A stretch of DNA of 64,000 nt from Streptomyces sindenensis (GTDB taxonomy: Bacteria > Actinomycetota > Actinomycetes > Streptomycetales > Streptomycetaceae). The stretch spans positions 1-64,000 of the forward strand of contig NZ_BMSG01000001.1 in assembly GCF_014649035.1 (NCBI RefSeq), given 5' to 3'. Below are positions 25,821-33,557 of the stretch, in pieces. Within the stretch, counting starts at the first letter, position 1. Every line of letters starts with the position of its first letter. The position numbers were made by a program, and so were the translations under genes. Below the pieces are notes generated by a model. The model saw only the letters and a program-made list of their open reading frames with translations. It did not search any database and was not told the origin of the DNA.

Positions 25821-26906
25821 TCAGCCGGAGGGGCGCGTGAGGAGGGCGAGGACGACGAGGACCGCCCACAGGCCGGCGTTGACGAGGGTCACGCGGTCCC
25901 GGAGGAGGACGTGGACGGGGTTGCCGCCGCCCTCCTCGACCAGGAGGAGCTGGAGGTAGCGGGCGAGGCCGAAGACGGCGCAGGGGGCGGAGAGCAGGAT
26001 GACGAAGGAGGCCCCGGCGGCGAGCGCCGCGTCGTCGCGGAGGTAGAGGACGTAACTGACGGCGGTCAGCGCGGCGACCAGGACGACCAGGTGGTCGAGG
26101 AAGGCGGGCGTGTAGCCGCGCAGGGCGGGGCGGTGGGCGCGGCCCGCCGCCGTCATCTCGTGCCGCCGTTTGCCGAGGGACAGCATCAGGCAGAGCGAGA
26201 AGACGCAGAGCGCCAGCCATTCGGAGAGCCGGCCTCCGATGAGCAGCGCCCCCTGGAGGAGCCGGAGGACGAAGCCGGTCGCCACGATGAAGGCGTCCAC
26301 CAGCGGTACGTGCTTGAGCCCCTGGGAGTACGCGAGGCTCAGCGCCAGGTAGAGGGCGGTGGGCCACCACTGCCAGGCGGGACCGGCCACCGCCCAGCCG
26401 GTCAGCGACAGGGCGAGGAGCCCGGTCAGGACGGTGGCGGCGGCCGGGGAGACGCGGCCGGAGGCGATCGGGCGGTGGCGTTTGACCGGGTGCAGGCGGT
26501 CCCGCTCCCGGTCTGCGAGGTCGTTGACGACGTAGACGACGGCGGAGGCGAGGGTGAAACCGAGGATCGCCCAGCCGGTGCGCAGGAGTTCGGCGGCCCC
26601 CCAGGGGTGGGTGTCGAGGAGTGCGAGCGGGACGACGGCCAGGTTCTTCACCCACTGGCCGGGGCGCACCAGCGCGAGCAGGTCACGGGGACGGCTGCGG
26701 CGGCGGCGTTCCTCCGGTACGGCGGTGGGGGCGACGGCCGTCTCCGGCCGGTCGTGGGCGGACCCGGGCCGCACGGTGAGGTCGGTGGGCTCGGGCAGGG
26801 ACGTCAGGTGGGCGGGCTCGGACAGAGCCGTGAGGTCGACGGGTTCGGGGTCGGGCGGGACTGCCACCACGCGCGGGGGCGCGGGGGACGACCGGGTGAT
26901 GTCCAC
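25821..26906 (-). CDS. UbiA prenyltransferase, decaprenyl-phosphate phosphoribosyltransferase type
   Basis: 361 aa from GTG 26906. The first 70 residues are a Pro/Glu-rich cytoplasmic tail with degenerate DLTxLxEP repeats. Then come about eight helices. The signature VVNDLADRERDRLHPVKRHRP (from about 127) matches the N-D-x2-D ... H-P-x-K-x2-RPIA motif of mycobacterial Rv3806c, which transfers phosphoribose from PRPP to decaprenyl phosphate. YSQGLKHVPLVDAFIVA is the second motif. It is therefore predicted to make polyprenyl-phosphoryl-5-phosphoribose, the likely first lipid intermediate of this operon. The specificity is inferred from motif only. Confidence 0.87.
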   Translation of the reverse strand: MDITRSSPAPPRVVAVPPDPEPVDLTALSEPAHLTSLPEPTDLTVRPGSAHDRPETAVAPTAVPEERRRRSRPRDLLALVRPGQWVKNLAVVPLALLDTHPWGAAELLRTGWAILGFTLASAVVYVVNDLADRERDRLHPVKRHRPIASGRVSPAAATVLTGLLALSLTGWAVAGPAWQWWPTALYLALSLAYSQGLKHVPLVDAFIVATGFVLRLLQGALLIGGRLSEWLALCVFSLCLMLSLGKRRHEMTAAGRAHRPALRGYTPAFLDHLVVLVAALTAVSYVLYLRDDAALAAGASFVILLSAPCAVFGLARYLQLLLVEEGGGNPVHVLLRDRVTLVNAGLWAVLVVLALLTRPSG

Positions 26907-26923
26907 GGCAGGGCTCCAGGGGA

Positions 26924-27970
26924 TCAGAAGAAGACCTTGGCCAGGCCGAGCGCCCCTTGGCGCCACGGGTCCCGGCTGGTCCGGCCGGCTCCGGGAGCGG
27001 GGGCGCCGCCCCGCCGCTGCGTCCGCCACCACGCGTAGGTGGAGAGGATGGCGTCCTGGTTGGAGAGCGCGGGACGGAAGCCGAGGCGCTCGGTGGCCCG
27101 GGCGATGTCCACGTAGCTGTCGTCGAGGAGCTTGAACAGCAGCCTCCCGTAGACCGGGGAGAGCTTGGTGCGCTCCAGTGCGCGCAGGACCGCCAGAGCC
27201 GGTGCTGCCGGCAGCGGGACCACGCGTTTGCCGTGCCCGGCCGCGTCCAGCACGGCCTGGAAGTCCTCGCGCAGGGTGCCGAATTCGGCGGCGCCCAGGT
27301 TGTAGACGTCGTTCGCGACCTCGGGCGGGGCGTGCAGGGCGAGCACCACGGCGTCGACCAGGTCGGCCATGCCGAACATCTGGATGCGGACGTCGCCACG
27401 GCCCAGGACCGGGAAGTTGCGCCGTTCCTCGGCCCATTCGAAGAGCATCGAGAAGAGGCCCATCCGGCCGGGTCCGAGGAAGGTCTTGGGGCGCAGGACC
27501 GGCAGGCACATCCCGCGCCCCCGGAACTCCTCGCAGACCTCCTCGGCCTCGGCCTTGGCGCTGCTGTACGGGTCGACGGGTTCGCGGGGGTGGTCCTCCG
27601 GGGTGGGGACCCGCTTCGGCAGCCCGTAGACGGCGGTGGAGGAGATGTGCACGACCCGTTCGACACGGGCCCGTCGAGCGGCGGTCAGGACGGCCCGGGT
27701 GCCGTCGACGGTGATCGAGCGGATCTGGTCGACGGGGTAGGAGGGCAGGGCGGCGGCACAGTGCACCAGCGCGTGGGCCCCGTCGAAGGCGCGGGCGAGC
27801 GCGGCCCCGTCCCGGATGTCGGCGACGACGTGCCGGGCGCCGGCGGGCGGGTGGGGGTCCTCGCGCAGGTCGATCCCGACGACGTCGTGGCCGTCGGCGG
27901 CGAGCCGGGCGACGAGGTGGGAACCGAGCATGCCCGCGGCGCCGGTCACGGCGATGGTCAGGCCGCCCAT
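26924..27970 (-). CDS. NAD-dependent epimerase/dehydratase (extended SDR)
   Basis: 348 aa from ATG 27970. A Rossmann motif TIAVTGAAGMLGSHLVARL starts the protein. The active-site triad is visible as Ser-Ser (ISSTAVYG) and YSSAK (Tyr and Lys), with Arg-rich VLRPKTFLGPG after it. Extended SDRs oxidise, epimerise or dehydrate nucleotide- or lipid-linked sugars using bound NAD. The gene overlaps the aminotransferase by 13 bp. A keto-sugar produced here would suit the adjacent aminotransferase; this link is inference. Confidence 0.9.
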   Translation of the reverse strand: MGGLTIAVTGAAGMLGSHLVARLAADGHDVVGIDLREDPHPPAGARHVVADIRDGAALARAFDGAHALVHCAAALPSYPVDQIRSITVDGTRAVLTAARRARVERVVHISSTAVYGLPKRVPTPEDHPREPVDPYSSAKAEAEEVCEEFRGRGMCLPVLRPKTFLGPGRMGLFSMLFEWAEERRNFPVLGRGDVRIQMFGMADLVDAVVLALHAPPEVANDVYNLGAAEFGTLREDFQAVLDAAGHGKRVVPLPAAPALAVLRALERTKLSPVYGRLLFKLLDDSYVDIARATERLGFRPALSNQDAILSTYAWWRTQRRGGAPAPGAGRTSRDPWRQGALGLAKVFF

Positions 27971-29406
27971 CGGGACACCGCCTTGTCCTTGAAGAAGGCG
28001 GCGAGAAGGCGGTTCATGCCTTTGGCCAGGGTCCGGTCGAAGGCGTCGAGGAAGATCTCCACCTCGTCGGGGCCCGCGACCAGGCAGGGGGCGGCCACCA
28101 GGGGGCTGCGGCCGTTGAGCGTGTAGTACATGTACACGTCGTGGTCGTGGTACATCGCGTTGACGACCGCGCAGGTGATGACCTTGGTGCGCAGCAGCGG
28201 GTCGCGGGCGAGGCCGCCGGGGGCGATCTTCGCGGCGAGGTCCAGGAGGCGGGGGCCGCCGTCGAGGAAGATCCCGTACAGCGCACCGGCGCCCCGGACG
28301 TCGGCGATGAGGTCGGGGTACTGCTTGCGCAGCCTCTCCAGGCCCGGCTTCAGGACGCGTTCGATGGCGCGGGCGCGGGCCGGGTAGTCGTCCTCGACCG
28401 CGATGTTGACGGCTTCCAGCGCGGTGGCGGTCTCTTCGCCGAAGCCGTAGTAGGTGGTGCTGGTGGACTGGAGCATGGCGTCGCCGAGGCTGTCGTAGGC
28501 CGCACGGAAGACGGGCTCGCGGGCGACGAAGGCGGAGATGGAGGACTTGCCGCCGCCGAAGGACTTCGAGGTGGTCACGACGTCCGGGACGAGGTCCGGG
28601 TAGCGCATGAAGTGGAAGAGGCTGCCCGTCTTGCCCCACCCGGTGTATATCTCGTCGAAGATCAGCACGATCTTCTCGGCGGTGCACAACTCCCGCAGCC
28701 CGCGCAGGAACTCCTCGGAGCACTCGGTCATGGTGGAGGCCGAGAAGGGCTCGATGAGGATCGCGTAGACGTCGCAGCGCCCCTTTGCGTCGCGGGCCCC
28801 GGCGACGGCCTGCCGTACGGAGTCGAGGTCGCCGTACCGGAAGGCGGAGACACCGGGGATGCCGGGGAAGGCGAAGGCGTTCTGGGCGCTGCCGGTGAGG
28901 CTGCCCGAGCCGAGGAGCTTGCCGTGGAAGCTGATGTCGGCGTGCAGGATCTGCCGGCGGCGGCCTCCGTGGAACTTGTACGCGAGTTTCACCGCGCCCT
29001 CGACGGCTTCCGCCCCGGAGTTGGGGAAGAAGGAGAGGTTCAGGTCGCCGGGGAGGAGCCGGGCGAGGTTGTGGCCGAGGGCGGCGATGTAGGGCGAGAA
29101 GTAGGTCTTGTGGACCTCCATCCGGCGCCGTTCCTGGAAGCGGCGGCGGGCGGCGAGGACGCGCGGGTGGTTGTGGCCGTGGTTGAGGACGCCGACGCCG
29201 CCGGTGAAGTCGAGGATCCGGCGGCCGTCCCGGGTGTGGATCCAGGACCCTTCGGCGTGGTCGACGAGTTCGCGGCCGAAGCCGAAGGAGGTCATCAGGG
29301 AGACCTGGCTCTTGTTGACGTGGGACCGGTACAGCTCGTGCACCTGGCTCGTCGACAGTCGTTCGCAGTCGTCCACGGTGAGCAGGGGGGTGGCGTCGGA
29401 GGTCAT
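27958..29406 (-). CDS. Class III PLP aminotransferase
   Basis: 482 aa from ATG 29406 (ATGA overlap). Fold-type I: LDFTGGVGVLNHGHNHPRVL, PNSGAEAVEGAVKLAYKFHG (phosphate binding), the IFDEIYTGWGKTGSLF Asp251 that pairs with the pyridine nitrogen, and Lys281 in TTSKSFGGGK as the Schiff-base residue. It is slightly longer than ornithine/acetylornithine-type enzymes. Its place in an operon of glycosyltransferases and an epimerase suggests it aminates a sugar or makes an amino-acid-derived substituent; the amino acceptor is unknown. Confidence 0.9.
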   Translation of the reverse strand: MTSDATPLLTVDDCERLSTSQVHELYRSHVNKSQVSLMTSFGFGRELVDHAEGSWIHTRDGRRILDFTGGVGVLNHGHNHPRVLAARRRFQERRRMEVHKTYFSPYIAALGHNLARLLPGDLNLSFFPNSGAEAVEGAVKLAYKFHGGRRRQILHADISFHGKLLGSGSLTGSAQNAFAFPGIPGVSAFRYGDLDSVRQAVAGARDAKGRCDVYAILIEPFSASTMTECSEEFLRGLRELCTAEKIVLIFDEIYTGWGKTGSLFHFMRYPDLVPDVVTTSKSFGGGKSSISAFVAREPVFRAAYDSLGDAMLQSTSTTYYGFGEETATALEAVNIAVEDDYPARARAIERVLKPGLERLRKQYPDLIADVRGAGALYGIFLDGGPRLLDLAAKIAPGGLARDPLLRTKVITCAVVNAMYHDHDVYMYYTLNGRSPLVAAPCLVAGPDEVEIFLDAFDRTLAKGMNRLLAAFFKDKAVSRWAA

Positions 29407-30485
29407 GCGGCTCCTTCCCGGAGCGCGGGTCGTGGGGCGGGCAGGGGTCCGGCGGCGCGGGCCCAGGCGAGAGCGGCACCGGTGACGGCGACCTCGCTGA
29501 GCACGCAGACGAGCCGGCTGGCGATGACGGCGGCGGTGGCGGCGGAGAGCGGCATGACCGCGCCCAGGGGGACGAGGAGGACGAGCTCGCGCGCTCCCCA
29601 GCCGTCGGGCAGGACGAAGGCGAGGCTCCCGGCGACGGTGGCCAGGGCGAAGCCGCCGACGCAGACGGGCAGGGAGAGCAGCGGCGGGGCGCCGAGCAGG
29701 ACGGCGATGACCCACAGGTGGAGTCCGGAGACCGCCCAGGAGGCGCACGCCCAGCCGATGGAGAGCCGCAGGGCGCGGGGCGAGCTGTCGGCGGCCCCGG
29801 CGGGTCGGCGGGCCAGCCGCATCGTCCAGGCGACGAGCCGGCCCACCCAGCCGGGCCGGGCCACGGCGGCCGCGGCGACCAGCACGAGCGGGGCGAAGAC
29901 CCAGGCGCCCGCGCCGAACACGGCCGGGGCGACGAGGAGTCCGGCGGCGGCCCCGGTGGTCATCCCGATGACGAGGCCGAGTCCGAAGGCGGCGATCATC
30001 CGCTCGGGGGTGATGCCGACGGCCTTGCCGAGCTGGACGTGGGCGAGGACGCCCCAGATCCGGCCGGGGACGAACTTGGCTATGACGCCGATGAAGAAGA
30101 TGCGGGCGGTGTCGCTGGTACGGGCGGGGGAACCGCCGTCCACGACCAGGACCCGCCAGGAGAGCATCGACAGGACGAGTCCGGCGGCGTTGGCGGCCAC
30201 GGCCGCGCTCAGCAGGAGCACTCCCCCGGGCCGGCCGGCGGCGTCGGCCAGCTCCGTCCCGGCCGCGCGGAGCGAACCGCCGACGGCGAAGCAGGTGGCC
30301 GCGACGAGGACGAGCGCGGCGGCGGGACGCAGCACCCGGGCCCACCGGGAGGGACGGGACGCGGTTTCTGGCGCCGCCCGGTCCACGGGTGCGGCGTCCT
30401 GCGCCACCCCGTCCCCGGGTGCGGCGTCCTGCAACGGTCCTCGGGCCCGTACGGCTTCCGGCTCCCGGTTCCGTCCGGCGCTCAC
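29403..30485 (-). CDS. UPF0104/MprF-flippase-like integral membrane protein
   Basis: 360 aa from GTG 30485 (GTGA overlap). A 50-residue hydrophilic N-terminus includes a repeated DAAP motif encoded by a 30-bp direct repeat (30387-30432). Seven to eight helices follow. Family motifs are present: LSMLSWRVLV, FFIGVIAKFVPGRIWGVLAHVQLGKAVG and VLPDGWGARELVLL. Relatives include the flippase half of MprF and lipid-linked sugar translocators. It is a good candidate to move the operon's lipid-linked product across the membrane. Confidence 0.85.
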   Translation of the reverse strand: MSAGRNREPEAVRARGPLQDAAPGDGVAQDAAPVDRAAPETASRPSRWARVLRPAAALVLVAATCFAVGGSLRAAGTELADAAGRPGGVLLLSAAVAANAAGLVLSMLSWRVLVVDGGSPARTSDTARIFFIGVIAKFVPGRIWGVLAHVQLGKAVGITPERMIAAFGLGLVIGMTTGAAAGLLVAPAVFGAGAWVFAPLVLVAAAAVARPGWVGRLVAWTMRLARRPAGAADSSPRALRLSIGWACASWAVSGLHLWVIAVLLGAPPLLSLPVCVGGFALATVAGSLAFVLPDGWGARELVLLVPLGAVMPLSAATAAVIASRLVCVLSEVAVTGAALAWARAAGPLPAPRPALREGAA

Positions 30486-31519
30486 GGTGCCGCCGCCGGG
30501 GCCGGATCGTCGCTGCGGGCGCGGCGTCCCCGCACCGAGGGGCCGAAGCGCGGGTCCACCAGCCAGCGCACGCCGCCGGCCACCGCGCCGAGCACGAGGG
30601 CCAGGTGCACCGCGAAGTGCAGCGCGGTGAAGCGGAGCAGGAAGGGCCACCCCTTGCGGCGCGCCACGAAACGGGACAGGCCCACGTCCGCCAGGGCGAA
30701 GGCGGCCGCGCAGGCGAGCGGCACCGCGAGGAGCCAGGGGGTGAGCAGGACGAGCGGCAGCGTGAGCGGGACCAGGCCGGCGGCGAGCACGCCGCCCGTA
30801 CGGTTGGCCCGCAGTCCGCCGCCGCGCCGGCGTTCCACGGCGGCGACGGGGACGAGGAGCTGGGAGCGGCGGTACTGCTCGGCGAGCATCGGCAGCAGCC
30901 GGTCCACGTCGTCGTGGCGGCCGGTCACCCGTTCGCTGAGCCGGATGCGGTGGGTGGCGGCGAGGCGGTCGCTGTACTCGACGTCCTCGGAGTCGCGGAG
31001 GTTCTCGTCGAAGGGCCCGGTGGCCTCGAAGACGGAGCGCTCGATCGCGGCGAGCGCGAAGAAGGCGGTGCCGACGACTCCGGCGCTGCGGCGCCGCCAG
31101 AAGTGCGCGTGCAGGCAGTGGTAGACCTCCACCGGGCCGTCGTCGAAGAGCGGTTCGGGGTCGAGGACGCCGTGGACGCAGCCGGTCTCCGGATCGTCCA
31201 TGAGCAGGTCGACGGCGTTCTCGATCGCGTCGGGGGCCAGGGCTATGTCGGAGTCGAGGAAGAACAGCACCTGCCCGGAGGAGGCGGCGACGCCCAGGTT
31301 GCGGGCGGCGGAGACCCCGCCGTTCTCCGGGCGGGCCACCAGGACGCACGGGAAGGCGCGGGCGATGTCGCGGGAGCCGTCGGTGCTGGCGTCGTCCACG
31401 ACGACCACGTCCAGCGGGCGCAGGGTCTGGGCGTAGACGGACTCCAGGCAGGCCCGCAGGGTCTTCTCGTAGTTGTGGTTGGGGATGATCACTGACACGG
31501 AGGGGCGCTCCCGTGGCAT
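30482..31519 (-). CDS. GT2-family glycosyltransferase with C-terminal membrane helices (copy 2)
   Basis: 345 aa. Same layout as the gene at 24737: VSVIIPNHNYEKTLRACLESV, VVDDASTDGS, FFLDSDIALAPDA, NLRDSEDVEYSDRL, then hydrophobic segments from about 240 (LAAGLVPLTLPLVLLTPWLLAVPLACAAAFAL). The two share order, length and a catalytic [TS]ED motif, so they are paralogues probably adding different residues to related lipid acceptors. The start overlaps the preceding 126-aa gene by 31 bp. Confidence 0.88.
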   Translation of the reverse strand: MPRERPSVSVIIPNHNYEKTLRACLESVYAQTLRPLDVVVVDDASTDGSRDIARAFPCVLVARPENGGVSAARNLGVAASSGQVLFFLDSDIALAPDAIENAVDLLMDDPETGCVHGVLDPEPLFDDGPVEVYHCLHAHFWRRRSAGVVGTAFFALAAIERSVFEATGPFDENLRDSEDVEYSDRLAATHRIRLSERVTGRHDDVDRLLPMLAEQYRRSQLLVPVAAVERRRGGGLRANRTGGVLAAGLVPLTLPLVLLTPWLLAVPLACAAAFALADVGLSRFVARRKGWPFLLRFTALHFAVHLALVLGAVAGGVRWLVDPRFGPSVRGRRARSDDPAPAAAP

Positions 31520-31869
31520 GGCGGGTCCGGTCCTTTCGGGTCGGGGGATCGGTGCGGGACCGGGCGGGCGAAGACGCCGCCGAGTGCGGCGGGCCGCCAG
31601 TCGAGGGAGGAGGGCCCGGCGGCGCACAGGGCCGCCAGAAGGTGCTCCAGGGCGGCCAGTTCGGCCTGGAGGGGGTCGGGGCTCTCCATGTAGAGCGCGG
31701 CGCGGACCGTGCCGTCCGGGCCCTCGACGACGTACACATGGACCGGTCCGGGCGTGGGCGGTCCGGCCCGGACGCGGTGGGAGCGCAGCCAGCGTGCCAG
31801 GTCGCGGGCGGTCCACCGGTCGGTGCGCGGGGGCCCGGTGCACACGAGGAGCGCGGTCACCAGGAACAC
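31489..31869 (-). CDS. Unknown protein, 126 aa
   Basis: GTG start at 31869 (VFLVTALLVCTG). Codon use is typical of the neighbours (nearly every third base G or C) until the last 30 bp, which overlap the GT2 gene. A central segment, PVHVYVVEGPDGTVRAALYMESPDP, looks like a small alpha/beta fold, followed by a Leu/Ala-rich helix (LQAELAALEHLLAALCAAG). The tail is Pro-rich. I recognise no family. It is the second gene of the operon, 22 bp after the 36-aa peptide gene. Confidence 0.65.
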   Translation of the reverse strand: MFLVTALLVCTGPPRTDRWTARDLARWLRSHRVRAGPPTPGPVHVYVVEGPDGTVRAALYMESPDPLQAELAALEHLLAALCAAGPSSLDWRPAALGGVFARPVPHRSPDPKGPDPPCHGSAPPCQ

Positions 31870-31891
31870 GGAGGCGTCCCGTTCCCCCGGG

Positions 31892-32002
31892 TCACCCCCA
31901 GGAGAAGCCGTCCCGGGCCGGGGCGGCGCACAGGGCCGCCCCGCGGGCGGGAGAGCCGGCGGTCGACGCGCGGCGGAAGGCAGGGAGGGGAAACGCCCGC
32001 AT
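31892..32002 (-). CDS. 36-aa peptide gene, first in the 12-gene operon
   Basis: The ATG at 32002 follows GAGGAG by 7 nt, one of the best ribosome binding sites of the operon. The product starts MRAFPLPAFRRAS and ends PARDGFSWG, with one Cys and no membrane segment. It is too short to be enzymatic. It could be a regulatory leader peptide, a small accessory protein or a precursor peptide; no classical RiPP-modifying gene is nearby. The longer frame to 32236 looks non-coding. Confidence 0.5.
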   Translation of the reverse strand: MRAFPLPAFRRASTAGSPARGAALCAAPARDGFSWG

Positions 32003-32402
32003 GGGAAGACTCCTCGGAACGTAGCGGTGTGTGAATGACTTGTGACGGCCAGATCCTGTCGCCATCGCCGCGCCGGGGGCCACGGTTACCGGGTGGCCGA
32101 AAGCTGCGGGGCAGCAGAGTGCCAGCCGGGGGAACGGCCTTACGGGGCCCGCTGCCTGGGACGATGGGGTGGTGGCAGCGGACTGCCAGGCACCTTGCGG
32201 CCATCCGCCGCCGCCTTCGGGGCACCGTGCGGTCATCGCCGGGGGCCGCCGTTTTCGGCCCTGAACGCCCCGCTGGGCCCATCCATCCCGTGGACCTGGT
32301 CTATACCTTCACAACGCACCGCCCCTACACTCGCGCCCGGTGCTGAAGGGGCGTCCCGCACCGGCGTGCGGGGGCAGCGTGACATCTGCGGGGGAGCCAG
32401 GG
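32003..32402. promoter_or_regulatory. 400-bp divergent control region (operon / TrmB-LuxR regulator)
   Basis: No gene supported. It must hold promoters in both directions. On the minus strand TACGTT (about 32017-32022) is -10-like. GGCCAC-9 nt-GTGGCC near 32078-32098 is a dyad. A dre-like DasR site lies at 32295. A moderately GC-poor stretch, 32300-32335, precedes the regulator. Confidence 0.5.
32295..32310. promoter_or_regulatory. dre-like site upstream of the TrmB/LuxR regulator
   Basis: CCTGGTCTATACCTTC: the core TGGTCTATACCT differs from dre at two positions. It is 93 bp before the regulator start and about 290 bp before the operon. Confidence 0.5.
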
Positions 32403-33395
32403 ATGTTAGAGGTACTGGGGCTGGACGAGCGGACGGAGCTGGTCTACCGGCTCGTCCTGGAGGAACCGGAACTGCGGCTCGACGAGATCGTGGCCCGGCT
32501 GGGGCGGAGCGAGGACGATGTGCGCCGGGCCCTGGACCAGTTGGCGGAGCTGTGCCTGCTGGACGACGGCCCCCACGGGGCGGAGCAGGGCCCGCCGGTC
32601 TTCCGGGCCCTGGACCCGGCGACCAGCCTGCCGTTCCTCCTCTCCCGCCGGGAGGCCGAACTGGCGCGGCAGCAGCGGGGGCTCGAAGTCGCCCGGGACG
32701 CGATGTCGGCCCTCACCACGGACCGGGGGCGGCGGGCCGGCGGCGGATTCGACGCCGTCAAGCGGCTGGAGGGGCTCGACGCGGTACGCGAGCGGCTGAC
32801 CGAACTGGCCGAGCTGGCCAGGGCGGAATGCCTCTCGCTGCTGCCCGGCGGCGCGCAGTCCCCGGACACGCTGGAGGCGAGCTGGCCTCTCGACCGGCGG
32901 GCGCTGGAGCGCGGGGTGCGGCTGCGCAGCATCTACCAGGACAGCTTCCGCAACGACCCGCTGACCCTGCGCTACGTGAACCGGCTGGGGTCGCTCGGCG
33001 CGGAGAACCGGACGCTGCCGACGCTGCCCCTGGTCATGGTGGTGGTGGACGGTGAGGTCGCGCTGGTGCCGCTGGACCCCGACGACGGGCGGGCGGGCGC
33101 CCTGGAGTTGCGCAGCAAGGGGGCGGTCGCGGTGGCCCGGACGCTGTTCGAGCAGCTGTGGGTGAACGCCACCCCGCTCGGCTCCGCTCCGGCCCGCGAC
33201 GACAACGGGCTGACCCCGCAGGAGGACGAGCTGCTGTCGCTGCTGGCGAAGGGGCACACGGACGCGACTGCGGCCCGCCGCCTGGGGGTCTCGCTGCGTA
33301 CCGTGCGCCGGATGAACGCGGAGCTGACGGCCCGGATGCAGGTCCGCAGCAGGTTCCAGGCGGGTGCGGAGGCGGCCCGGCGGGGCTGGGTCTGA
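32403..33395 (+). CDS. TrmB/LuxR-type transcriptional regulator
   Basis: 330 aa from ATG 32403 (GGGGAG upstream). The N-terminal TrmB-like winged helix (about 1-60: MLEVLGLDERTELVYRLVLEEP, RLDEIVARLGRSEDDVRRAL) is followed by a middle PLD-like sensor region with LRSIYQDSFRND and a C-terminal LuxR HTH (LTPQEDELLSLLAKGHTDATAARRLGVSLRTVRRM). Such regulators often sit beside specialised gene clusters in Streptomyces. It is divergent from the 12-gene operon and is its most likely local controller. The ligand is unknown. Confidence 0.85.
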   Translation: MLEVLGLDERTELVYRLVLEEPELRLDEIVARLGRSEDDVRRALDQLAELCLLDDGPHGAEQGPPVFRALDPATSLPFLLSRREAELARQQRGLEVARDAMSALTTDRGRRAGGGFDAVKRLEGLDAVRERLTELAELARAECLSLLPGGAQSPDTLEASWPLDRRALERGVRLRSIYQDSFRNDPLTLRYVNRLGSLGAENRTLPTLPLVMVVVDGEVALVPLDPDDGRAGALELRSKGAVAVARTLFEQLWVNATPLGSAPARDDNGLTPQEDELLSLLAKGHTDATAARRLGVSLRTVRRMNAELTARMQVRSRFQAGAEAARRGWV

Positions 33396-33483
33396 GCGGC
33401 CCGCGCCCGGTGAACCGGGCCGGCGTGCCGCCCGTGTCCTGTTGCGACACATCACCGTTGCCGGACCGCAATGCGGACAGGGG

Positions 33484-33513
33484 GTGACGCTGGTCGGACG
33501 CGTCCCCTAGATT
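33484..33513 (+). promoter_or_regulatory. Probable cstA promoter
   Basis: GTGACG (33484-33489), 18 nt, TAGATT (33508-33513). It predicts a leader of about 38 nt ahead of cstA. Confidence 0.5.
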
Positions 33514-33557
33514 TCCTGCCCATCGCACCGGTGATCAGCGAGGGGACGGAGCACCAC

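Noticed and set aside
20299..32002. Mobile island with transposase or integrase
   Set aside because: No transposase, integrase, tRNA attachment duplication or inverted terminal repeats were seen at either edge; codon use and GC match the flanks.
31892..32002. Lanthipeptide or lasso precursor
   Set aside because: No cyclase, dehydratase, protease or radical-SAM gene is nearby and the Cys/Ser/Thr pattern fits no known class.
32080..32100. BldD box in the operon control region
   Set aside because: GTTACCGGGTGG fails at three or more fixed positions of the consensus.
32042..33055. 337-codon frame across the control region and regulator gene
   Set aside because: Ala/Gly/Arg-dominated, no ribosome binding site, and it overlaps the well-supported TrmB/LuxR gene in another frame.
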